From assembly GCF_900010755.1 (NCBI RefSeq), contig NZ_CZJT01000081.1, positions 186,001 to 250,000 on the forward strand: a stretch of 64,000 nt of DNA. The letters are read 5' to 3'. The notes beneath the pieces were generated by a model. The model had not been told where the DNA came from, searched no databases, and worked only from the letters and a program-made list of their open reading frames with translations. This document shows, piece after piece, positions 22,936 to 31,000 of this stretch; the stretch's first letter is position 1; each line of letters begins with the position of its first letter. This stretch comes from Paeniglutamicibacter antarcticus (GTDB lineage: Bacteria; Actinomycetota; Actinomycetes; Actinomycetales; Micrococcaceae). A program made the position numbers and the translations under genes.

Positions 22936-23412
22936 ATGTCAGAACCAGCAGTAGAACCGGCCGCACTCGAACCAGCACAGGGCGAGCCTGCTGTGGAACT
23001 TGGCGACGGCGGGGTTAGTGCGCTCAAGGCCGAACGTGCCCGCGCAAACAGTGCCGAGAAGGCGACAAAAGCCTTGCAGGCCCAGCTGGACCAGATCAAC
23101 GCGGAGAAGTTGACCGACATTGAAAAGGCGACCCAGCGGGCGACTGAGGCGGAGAAGCGCGCAACCGCTCTTGAGCAGACCGCGCTCCGACAGAAGGTGG
23201 CCCTTACGAAGGGCTTGCCTGCTGACCTCGTGGACCGCTTGCGCGGCGACGACGAAGACAGCTTGACCGCCGATGCGGACTCGCTGCTTGCGCTGCTGAG
23301 CACTCCGACATCACCCCGGGCTGATCCATCACAAGGCGCTAAGCCTGCAGCCCATGCACTCAACGGCGACCCGTTGTTGGGTGCTTTGAAAAGCAAGCTC
23401 GGTATCAACTAG
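22936..23412 (+). CDS. Scaffolding protein
   Basis: 158 residues from ATG 22936 (GGAAGGA upstream). Acidic and Pro/Ala-rich N-terminus, long coiled coil in the middle (LKAERARANSAEKATKALQA) and a C-terminal HALNGDPLLGALKSKLGI segment typical of actinophage scaffolds. It directly precedes the major capsid gene. Confidence 0.85.
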   Translation: MSEPAVEPAALEPAQGEPAVELGDGGVSALKAERARANSAEKATKALQAQLDQINAEKLTDIEKATQRATEAEKRATALEQTALRQKVALTKGLPADLVDRLRGDDEDSLTADADSLLALLSTPTSPRADPSQGAKPAAHALNGDPLLGALKSKLGIN

Positions 23413-23437
23413 ATACCCCCTCTTTTAGGAGCATAAA

Positions 23438-24343
23438 ATGGCGATTACCGCCGCAACAACCACCGGTGATTTTTCCGGTTTCCTGAACCGCGATCAGTCG
23501 GCGGCAATCTTCGAGCGCGCCGCACGGTCCTCGGCCGTCCAGCAGCTTTCGCCGCAGATCCAGCTGGGCGCCAACGGCCAGTCCATCCCCATCGTTACCG
23601 GCAAGCTTTCCGCCGGCTGGGTTGCGGAAGGCGCGCAGAAGCCCGCGTCCAAGGGCGCTCTGGCGCTCAAAAACATGGACCCGAAGAAGATCGCGACCAT
23701 CGCGGTGGTCTCCGCCGAAGTTGTTCGCGCAAACCCGGGCAACTACATGAACATCATCAAAAATCAGGTTGGCGATGCGTTCGCTACCGCGTTCGATGCT
23801 GCAGCTCTGCATGGCACCGCATCCCCGTTCAGCACCTTTGTTGCTCAGACCACGAAGTCGGTGGAGCTGGGTACGTCCGTGCAGACTGCCGGCGGGATCC
23901 ACGGCGATATCAACGCTGGCCTCTCCCTGCTGGTGAATGATGGCAAGCGCCTGTCCGGCTTCGCGCTGGATGACCGCTTCGAGCCGCTTCTCAACGGAGC
24001 AGTGGACGCTGCAGGCCGCCCGATCTACATCGACTCACCGGTCGTTGAGAACGCCGGCCCATTCCGCCAGGGTCGACTGCTGGGGCGCTCCGCTTTCATC
24101 GGCGAAGGTGTCTACAACGCAACGGGCTCCGTCTTGGGATTCGGTGGCGACTGGTCGCAGACCGCGTGGGGTGCTGTTGGCGGAATCTCCTACAAGGTGT
24201 CCACCGAGGCCACGGTCACGATCAATGGCGAGCTCGTCTCACTGTTCGAGAACAACCTCGTTGCCATCTTGGCTGAGGCCGAGTACGGCTGGCTGGTCAA
24301 CGACCCGCAGGCGTTCGTGGAATACGTGAACGTCACGCCGTAA
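23438..24343 (+). CDS. Major capsid protein (HK97 fold)
   Basis: 301-residue protein with TAATTTGDFSGFLNRDQSAA, IPIVTGKLSAGWVAEG, KKIATIAVVSAEVVR and the C-terminal GELVSLFENNLVAILAEAEY. This is the classic series of segments of actinophage HK97-type capsids without a delta domain. TTAGGAG lies 9 nt before the ATG. The separate scaffold gene explains the missing delta domain. Confidence 0.95.
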   Translation: MAITAATTTGDFSGFLNRDQSAAIFERAARSSAVQQLSPQIQLGANGQSIPIVTGKLSAGWVAEGAQKPASKGALALKNMDPKKIATIAVVSAEVVRANPGNYMNIIKNQVGDAFATAFDAAALHGTASPFSTFVAQTTKSVELGTSVQTAGGIHGDINAGLSLLVNDGKRLSGFALDDRFEPLLNGAVDAAGRPIYIDSPVVENAGPFRQGRLLGRSAFIGEGVYNATGSVLGFGGDWSQTAWGAVGGISYKVSTEATVTINGELVSLFENNLVAILAEAEYGWLVNDPQAFVEYVNVTP

Positions 24344-24501
24344 TGCCGCGCTTGACTGACCCGGCGAAGGGGACGGTGGTGCGTTGCGAGGGAGACCTTG
24401 CGGCGCACTACCTGTCCCTGGGCTGGACCGATGCTGAGGCAAAGGTTGAGCCGGTCAAGGTGACTCCGGAAAAGCCTAAAACTACTCGACAGCGAAAGTA
24501 A
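24343..24501 (+). CDS. Small connector-region protein, 52 aa
   Basis: TAATG overlap with the capsid gene. The sequence MPRLTDPAKGTVVRCEGD and LSLGW resembles the tiny proteins found after the capsid gene in many actinophages. The exact role is unknown. Confidence 0.6.
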   Translation: MPRLTDPAKGTVVRCEGDLAAHYLSLGWTDAEAKVEPVKVTPEKPKTTRQRK

Positions 24502-24513
24502 GGTGGTGCGGTC

Positions 24514-24906
24514 GTGGCTGAACTAGCTACATGGCAAGACGTGCAGTCGCGTCTACTTGGCCGCACGCTTACCGTCCCCGAGCAAGACACGGTCACCGTT
24601 TGGATCGGGGATCTGGAGTCGGACATTCGACTTCGGATCCCCGATGTGGACGACCGGATCTTGGAAGATCCCAACTTCGGCAACAGGATCAAGCGAGTTA
24701 TCACTGCAGTGGTGAAGCGCGTACTGGACAATCCGAAGGGGTTGCGCCAGTCCACGGTATCCATTGATGACTACTCGCGAACCGAAACCGTGGACACGAC
24801 CGGATCTTCCGGCGTGTTGGGGTTCTCTGATCTTGACTGGGCGGAGCTGCTGCCGATCACTTCTGGTGACGCTTGGACAATCATGCCATTCGGGGCGCCG
24901 GGATAA
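24514..24906 (+). CDS. Head-to-tail adaptor
   Basis: The GTG start follows AAGGTGGTG. The 130-residue product shows LATWQDVQSRLLGRTLTVPE and an all-helical fold typical of gp15/HK97 gp6-type adaptors that sit under the portal. Its stop overlaps the next start (TAATG). Confidence 0.75.
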   Translation: MAELATWQDVQSRLLGRTLTVPEQDTVTVWIGDLESDIRLRIPDVDDRILEDPNFGNRIKRVITAVVKRVLDNPKGLRQSTVSIDDYSRTETVDTTGSSGVLGFSDLDWAELLPITSGDAWTIMPFGAPG

Positions 24907-25310
24907 TGGGCGAATCATTCACTGCCGCGGCCGCCGTGCTGCAGGGACGTGAGGCCGCCGAGTCCCTGATGACTGATGCTGGCACTGTTCATCGACCAGG
25001 CCCGGAGGTGACTGATCCTGATACAGGTGTCGTTACCCCGGGCTTGGTCGAGGTCTACGACGGTGCGTGCAAGGTCCAAGGCGCGACAGCCCAAGCCGCC
25101 TCTCCGGAGGCTGGTGGTCATGCGTATGTTGTCGAGTCGTTGCAGCTGCACTTTCCGGTGTCGTCGCAACTCAAAATCGATGACGTGGTGACTATTACCG
25201 CTTCGCCGATGGATCCGGATTTGGTTGGCCTCAAGTTCCGGCTCGTGGAGTTGGCTCGTGGGACTTTCCGGACCGCGGACCGTTGGAACGTGGAACTGGT
25301 GGTGAAGTAG
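24906..25310 (+). CDS. Head-to-tail stopper (DUF6093-like)
   Basis: The 134-residue protein is beta-rich with TDAGTVHRPGPEVTDPDTGV and CKVQGATAQAASPEAGGHAY. Position and sequence match the stopper proteins that close the head before tail joining. Coupled at both ends by TAATG and TAGTG. Confidence 0.75.
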   Translation: MGESFTAAAAVLQGREAAESLMTDAGTVHRPGPEVTDPDTGVVTPGLVEVYDGACKVQGATAQAASPEAGGHAYVVESLQLHFPVSSQLKIDDVVTITASPMDPDLVGLKFRLVELARGTFRTADRWNVELVVK

Positions 25311-25705
25311 TGGTTGGTTTTTCCATTACTGGAGCTGATGGTTTGGCGAGGTTCGGTGATGACCTCGGCAAGGTGGCATTGAGAGCGTTGTTGGATGTTG
25401 ACAAGGTGCTCGAAAAGGGTGCGTTGAACATCAAGAACGACTTGGTTGCCGGCGTGAGTGGCTCGACGCACTTCAAGGGAATGGCTGGCTCGATCGACTA
25501 TGAGGCCACGCACGGTGCTGGTGGTTTGTCTTATGAAGTCGGACCCAACAAGGCGAAGCGTGGTGGTGCGCTTGGAAATATCTACTATTTCGGCACTAGT
25601 CGTGGTGGCGGTCATGGCGATCTTGAGGGGCCGTTGCTGCGTGAGGCTCCAGGTCTTGAGTCGCATCTCGATAAGGCGTTGGGGCGGATGGTGGCTGGCT
25701 TGTGA
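25310..25705 (+). CDS. Minor tail/head-closure protein (HK97 gp10-like)
   Basis: GTG start in a TAGTG overlap. The 131 residues include DVDKVLEKGALNIKNDLVAG and SYEVGPNKAKRGGALGNIYY, characteristic of the gp10 family. It lies between stopper and tail terminator as in related phages. Confidence 0.75.
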   Translation: MVGFSITGADGLARFGDDLGKVALRALLDVDKVLEKGALNIKNDLVAGVSGSTHFKGMAGSIDYEATHGAGGLSYEVGPNKAKRGGALGNIYYFGTSRGGGHGDLEGPLLREAPGLESHLDKALGRMVAGL

Positions 25706-26079
25706 GTATTCATTCTGAGTTCGTGGCTCGGCTTTCTATGTTGTCGTCTGGCGCGCCTGTTCATGATGGTTCGGTTCCGGCGACACCTTCTTTCCCTTAT
25801 GTCCTGGTTACGTCGTTCATTCCGCGTGCTGGTGAGCGCTCGCTGGCTCGGTCGGTTCATTCACGAGTGGAGCGTTGGCGTACGACGATCACGGGCGCGA
25901 ATAGCACTTCGGTGCGTATAAATGCGTTAGCTGTTGTTGCGGTCCTTGAGGGGGCTCGTATTGGCGGTTTTCGTGTGGAGCGTGTGCCTGACGACTTCCC
26001 GATTTGGGAGGACACGGATGTGACGATGAGTGGCAAGCATCCGCACTACACGATCCTTGAGTGGCGTGTGACCATCTAA
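25702..26079 (+). CDS. Tail terminator protein
   Basis: GTG start in a GTGA overlap. The 125-residue protein (HSEFVARLSMLSSGAPVHDG, then SVRINALAVVAVLEG) matches the size and position of tail terminators that cap the tail tube. Confidence 0.7.
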   Translation: MSIHSEFVARLSMLSSGAPVHDGSVPATPSFPYVLVTSFIPRAGERSLARSVHSRVERWRTTITGANSTSVRINALAVVAVLEGARIGGFRVERVPDDFPIWEDTDVTMSGKHPHYTILEWRVTI

Positions 26080-26088
26080 CAATTCCCT

Positions 26089-26125
26089 AAGCCTTGGCCT
26101 TCTGGTCGGGGCTTTTTCTATGCCC
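26089..26125 (+). terminator. Hairpin with ATGCCC element
   Basis: An 11-bp stem with several G-U pairs (AAGCCTTGGCC and GGTCGGGGCTT, TTCT loop) is followed by TTTCT and ATGCCC (26120-26125), GAAAGG and the GTG at 26142. Confidence 0.7.
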
Positions 26126-26141
26126 GAAAGGTGGTGGTCCT

Positions 26142-26351
26142 GTGGCGTTCATTCGTGTTCGTGACAAGGAAACCCGTCATGAGTTTGATGTGCCGGATTC
26201 TGACTGGCGCATTGAGGCTGGCCTGTTTGAGCAGGTCAAGCCGTCTACATATCCGCCGGTTGCGATTCCGCGTCCGGCTCACAGTTTCGTTGCATCAAAA
26301 GGTGTGGCGTCGAAGCCGTCTGTGGCGGCAGAAACCAAGGAGGCCAAGTAA
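26142..26351 (+). CDS. Hypothetical protein, 69 aa, before major tail protein
   Basis: GTG start with GGTGG upstream. Sequence FIRVRDKETRHEFDVPDSDW resembles small proteins found in this position in other actinophages. Its role is unknown. It ends directly before the major tail gene. Confidence 0.6.
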   Translation: MAFIRVRDKETRHEFDVPDSDWRIEAGLFEQVKPSTYPPVAIPRPAHSFVASKGVASKPSVAAETKEAK

Positions 26352-26861
26352 ATGGCTGAAATTCCGGGAACTCCCGCAGATGGCAATGTTGGCGTTTGGC
26401 TTGCCCCTGCAATTGCTGACACGACCAAGCCGAAGCTCACCGAGTTGAGTGCTGGCACCGTCGTGGACATCTCCTGCTACTTGACTTCGGACGGTTACAC
26501 CACGTCCCTGGATCAGCAGGTCGTCACTGATGAGCGCTTGTGCTCGGTGGAAACGTTTGAGCAGCCGGGCCGTGTGTCCCGCTCGCTTGATGTGATCTAC
26601 GTGGACAACACGAACAGCCCGAATGCGACCACGGCAAACAAGGCCAAGGACACTCTGGTGCCTGGCTCTGTTCACTACGTGATTGTCCGTCGCGGCAAGG
26701 CGTTCGACACTCCGCTGGCGGTGGGCGACAAGGTGACAGTGACGCCGATCAAGGCCGGCGAGTACAACGACATGCCGCCCGAGGCTAACTCGATGCTCAA
26801 GACCGGGCAGAAGTTGTTCATCACTGAGCGTACGCAGTCGAACGTCGCCATCGTCGCCTAG
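26352..26861 (+). CDS. Major tail protein
   Basis: 169-residue protein with GNVGVWLAPAIADTTKPKLT, GTVVDISCYLTSDGY and a beta-sandwich composition. It is the expected tube subunit by position before the chaperones. AAGGAGG overlaps the previous gene's end. It is followed by a strong hairpin that may insulate its high expression. Confidence 0.85.
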   Translation: MAEIPGTPADGNVGVWLAPAIADTTKPKLTELSAGTVVDISCYLTSDGYTTSLDQQVVTDERLCSVETFEQPGRVSRSLDVIYVDNTNSPNATTANKAKDTLVPGSVHYVIVRRGKAFDTPLAVGDKVTVTPIKAGEYNDMPPEANSMLKTGQKLFITERTQSNVAIVA

Positions 26862-26878
26862 CTTCGCCCTTTTGTCCT

Positions 26879-26917
26879 CGTGTGCGCCCTGCCCTGGTGG
26901 GGTGCAGGGCGCACACG
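26879..26917 (+). terminator. Strong hairpin after major tail gene
   Basis: A 13-bp stem (CGTGTGCGCCCTG and CAGGGCGCACACG) with a 13-nt loop that can itself pair CCC with GGG. A GCTTTACCCC tail follows. It probably acts as a partial terminator or 3-prime stabiliser after the abundant tail-tube gene. Confidence 0.7.
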
Positions 26918-26962
26918 GCTTTACCCCACTGAAGCCCACCCCAAAAACTTTAGGAGTCCGTT

Positions 26963-27514
26963 GTGGCTATTTCGATCAAGCGTGCCGAGCGCCGCGTGTC
27001 CCTTTGCCTTGATGGCGAGCTGTTCGCCAAGTATGAGGCGGCCGAGGAAGCGTTGCGTGAAGCGCGGCTCAAGTCGGCAACTGATGGCCGCATGAATGGA
27101 GGCGTTGCGGCCGCTGAAAAGAAAGTCTTTGAGCTGTTCGAGGCGCAGAAGGCCGCATCAGTGACGTTCCTGTTGCGCGCTCTGCCTCGCGCAGAGTGGG
27201 ATGCGCTCGGTGAGGCTCACCCGGCGCGCGAGGATAACGAACTTGATACTGAGTACGGGTTCAACACGTCAACGATCTTCGATGCGGCTTTGTCACTGGA
27301 GAAGCCGGTGACCATTGTTCGCGTAACTGATCACGAGGGCGTGGACCAGCAGTTCAGGCCTTCCGAATGGGCTGCACTTTCGGCCGACATGTCGAAGGCG
27401 CAGCATGGCCCATTCCAGGTGGCGGTGAACCTCTTGAATGGCGGGGTCAACGAGATCCCTTTTTCGCACACCGCATACAAGAGCAGCCAGGGTTCCGCCG
27501 CGAAGTCGAAGTAG
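26963..27514 (+). CDS. Tail assembly chaperone (gpG-like)
   Basis: The GTG start has TAGGAG 10 nt upstream. The 183-residue product, helical and acidic, is the short chaperone. Near its end CCCTTTT (27457-27463) lies in the correct phase for a -1 slip (codons ATC CCT TTT). The -1 frame is open to 27825. Both products bind the tape measure during tail assembly. Confidence 0.9.
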   Translation: MAISIKRAERRVSLCLDGELFAKYEAAEEALREARLKSATDGRMNGGVAAAEKKVFELFEAQKAASVTFLLRALPRAEWDALGEAHPAREDNELDTEYGFNTSTIFDAALSLEKPVTIVRVTDHEGVDQQFRPSEWAALSADMSKAQHGPFQVAVNLLNGGVNEIPFSHTAYKSSQGSAAKSK

Positions 27515-27825
27515 CTAGGTCGCTCGGCATCTCTCATCGGAAGTTTCGTGGGTGGATGCCGAGCGATCCTGCTGAGTCTGAGTGGTCAGATTTGGAGCAG
27601 GACAAGATGCTGGCACTCGCTCACTATGAGTCTTTACTTTGCCCGTTATGCGGCGGGCCTATGGCGGTGTGTACCGATCCGGAGAATGAGGGCAAGTTCA
27701 AAACTGATCCTCCGACGCGCTGTCACAAGACCACATCGGCGGCAATGGCTCGTGAGGACTTTGACCAGCGTAAGCATTCACAGGCGCTACTTCTCAGTAC
27801 TCATTTATCAAGGCCGGCTTCATAG
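27463..27825 (+). CDS. Tail assembly chaperone, -1 frameshift extension (gpT part of gpGT)
   Basis: Slipping at CCCTTTT continues as FAHRIQEQPGFRREVEVARS and ends after LSTHLSRPAS, giving a fusion of about 287 residues from 26963. A CxxC segment (CPLCGG) is present. The extension overlaps 52 bases of the short form and has no start of its own. The programmed -1 shift is conserved in long-tailed phages; the site itself is read directly here. Confidence 0.85.
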   Translation, partial: FAHRIQEQPGFRREVEVARSLGISHRKFRGWMPSDPAESEWSDLEQDKMLALAHYESLLCPLCGGPMAVCTDPENEGKFKTDPPTRCHKTTSAAMAREDFDQRKHSQALLLSTHLSRPAS

Positions 27826-28043
27826 GTTGCTTGGGCGATTGCGGCTGTTTTCTGGAATCGGCCTAGCAGCATGAGCAGGATGCCAACTGGCACGCCCAGC
27901 AGTAAGAGCAAGTTCCCTCCGTTGAGTGCCGCGACGATGCCTAGTGCGGCGCAGGCGACGGTGAGGAAGCTGCCTAGCGCGTAAGTCGCGTTCCCGGTCT
28001 TGGTGATGGCCTTCTGATCCGCTGTTTCTTTTTGTGTTGTCAT
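27801..28043 (-). CDS. Counter-strand two-helix membrane protein, 80 aa
   Basis: This minus-strand ORF fills the gap between chaperone and tape measure and overlaps the chaperone end by 25 bases. From ATG 28043, with AGGA 8 nt upstream, it gives a polar N-terminus, two hydrophobic helices (YALGSFLTVACAALGIVAAL and LLLLLGVPVGILLMLL) and a short polar tail. The plus strand of 27826-28083 has no gene. A reverse gene inside the tail operon suggests a lysogeny-expressed cargo gene, possibly superinfection exclusion; this is inference. Confidence 0.6.
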   Translation of the reverse strand: MTTQKETADQKAITKTGNATYALGSFLTVACAALGIVAALNGGNLLLLLGVPVGILLMLLGRFQKTAAIAQATYEAGLDK

Positions 28044-28083
28044 GCCTTCGATCCTATCGGAGGCCATTCTTTTTGGAGGCCAT

Positions 28084-31000
28084 ATGTCAAGGACCGTAAA
28101 GCTCACGTTGCAGGCTGAGGTTGGGGCTTTCAAGCGGGACATGCTTGTTGCTGCTGGGGCTGCTCGCAAGGCTGCCAAGGAGACTGAAGCGGCGGGGCTC
28201 AAGGCTAGTTCTGGAATTGGCAAGCTGAACCGTGTTGCGAACATGCATGAGAAGGCGTGGGGTCAGGTTTCCACGGGCCTCATGGTTGGTGGTGCGGCGG
28301 CTGCCGCTGGCGTTGGTCTGGTAACGAAGGCTGCCATTGATTGGGAGTCGGCGTGGACCGGCGTCAAGAAGACTGTTGATGGCACGCCGGAGCAGTTGGG
28401 GCAGGTTGAGGATGGCTTGCGTGAGCTTGCCCGGACCTTGCCGTCTACCCATACTGAGATTGCCGCGGTCGCCGAGGCCGCTGGGCAGTTGGGCATCAAG
28501 ACCGGTGATGTTGTCGGCTTTACGAAGACGATGATTGACCTTGGGGAAACAACCAACCTATCAGCCGAAGAGGCCGCAACAGGGTTGGCGCGTTTCTCCA
28601 ACATTATGGGAACCTCTGCATCTGATGTTGACCGCCTCGGTTCAACACTTGTTGGATTGGGCAACAACTACGCCACGACTGAAGCCGAAATCTTGGACAT
28701 GTCCATGCGGCTCTCTGGCGCTGGTAGGCAGATCAACCTTTCCGAGGGTGAAGTGCTCGGCCTATCGGCTGCTATGTCCTCGGTTGGCATTGAGTCCGAG
28801 GCTGGAGGCACCGCCATGTCAACGACTATGAAGAAAATCGGCAAGGCTGTCGATTCTGGCAGTGGGGCCCTTGACTCGTTCGCCGAAGTTGCGGGCATGT
28901 CCGCTGAGCAATTCTCCACGCTGTGGAAGGATGACGCGGCAGGAGCTCTTGAGGCGTTTGTCGGCGGGCTCGGCAAGGCTGGTGAATCCGGTGAATCCGT
29001 GAACGCCATCCTGACAGACCTTGGCATTACTGGCATCCGTGAAGCTGACGCGCTACTGCGCCTGTCGTCCGCCGCTGGCATCATGGGCGATGCTATGGCA
29101 CAGGGCAATGTGGAGTTTGAGGCCAACAACGCTCTGCTCGAAGAAGCAGACAAGCGATACAGCACTACCGAGTCGAAGATCAAGGCCGCATGGTCGAGCA
29201 TCCAGGACGCGGCGATCACCGCTGGTGGTGTACTGCTGCCAATAGTCGCTGGTATCGCAGATGGTGCTGCTGGTATTGCTACAGCATTTTCGAAGATCCC
29301 CGCACCTGTCGCGGGCGCCCTGACTGTCATGACCGGGTTCCTTGGTGTTGGCGCGTTGGTTGCTGGCGTGGGCATGAAGATGATTGGGTCGTTCACTTCC
29401 ACGGTGGGAGGGCTCAGGGCCTTGGGCCTTGAGTTTCCTGGCCTGACCGGGAAGATGGAGAAGTTTGGTAACGCTGCACCGGGCATCGCGAAGAAGTTTG
29501 CGAAGTTTGCTGGTGCGGCTATCGCCATTGGGGCCGTTACTGTTGCCATTGCAAAGCTGGCCGAAGCATCCTACATGTCCCAGATTGACGATGGCATGGG
29601 CCGCGTCGATCTGGCTATGGCCAAGATCATCAGCAGTGCGCCTGACGCCGGGGATGCGCTTGACGGGCTATTCAAGAACAAGTCTGGCGAAGGTATCACT
29701 GGCGACATTGACAGCCTCGGCAGCGCAATTGACCGAACGTTCAACAAGACTGCTGGTCAAAAGTTTAACGACTGGGGTGAAAACCTTGTCACCTCCACCA
29801 CTGGCGTGAAGGGCTCCTTGGCAATCACCGAGGAAGCTTTTGGGCGTATCGATAACTCACTTGCTGATCTTGTGAATAGCGGGAATGTCGCGGGGGCTAA
29901 GGATGCGTTCGATGGCATTGGTGCGAAGTTTGTTGAGCAGGGTCGAAGCCTTGAAGAGGCTAAGGAAATGTTCCCCGGCTACGCCGACGCATTGGCTGGA
30001 GTGGCTGCCGAGGCCGTCAATGCTGGCACTGGACTGAATGCCGCTTCCGGGGCAGCTGGTGGCCTGGCTAAGGCGTTTGTGCCGAGTGACGATATGGCGA
30101 AAGCGCTGGAAGAAGTTGGCCTTGCTGCTGACGGCACAGTGTCAAGCTTGGCGGCATACACGGACGCGTTGTTCGCTTCTGGTCTTGCCGTCATGTCTTC
30201 CAAGGAAGCAGCGTTCGGGTGGGCCGACAGCCTGCGCGACATGGGCGACAAGATCAAGGAAGTCACCAAGGAGCAAGGCAAGCTCGGCCCCGCACTGAAC
30301 AAGGGCATGACTGATTTCAATGAGAGCACTGACAGTGGCAAGGCTGCGCTGGAACTGTTCAACGGGACCGTGCGGGAAGGCTTGTCTGTAGCTTCCACTT
30401 TTGCGAACGATACAACGAAGTCGCAGAAGGATGTTCAGGCACAGCTCGAATCCACCTACAAAGCTGCATATGACACTGCTCGCGGTTTCGATGTCAGCAA
30501 GGAAGCTGCGACCGGGTTGGCGCGTGAGGCCTTGCAGATCCCCGATGGCGTTGACATCAAGACATGGATGAGCGACGAAGCGTTGCGTATGGCCGAAGCG
30601 ATCACTGGGCAAGTCTTGGCCATCCCTGATGGCACTGAAATCAAGGTGCTGGTCACCGAAGATGGCACTGTTGCGCTGACTCAGGGACAGATTGACGCCA
30701 TCAAGGGTCAGACGGTTGGCGTGGAAGTTACCGACGAAGGGACGGTTCTAACCACTCAAGGCAAGATCGATGGCGTTACTGATGGTGACGCGAAGATCCT
30801 TGTTGGCGAAGACGGAACCGTTTCCATCGTTCAAAGCAAGATCGGTGGCGTGAAAGACGGATCGGCAACCGTCAACGTGGGCGAGAACGGCGTGAATGCC
30901 GTACAAAACGCCATCAATTCCATCAAGGGCAAGTCTGTAACGATCAACGCGACTTACCAAACCCATGGAACGCCATTCAAGGCGGCACTATCGGTCATGC

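Noticed and set aside
28668..29549. 293-codon minus-strand ORF inside the tape measure gene
   Set aside because: It is antisense to a strongly supported TP901 domain, has low-complexity Ala/Pro/Ser composition and no ribosome site; it is a codon-bias shadow.
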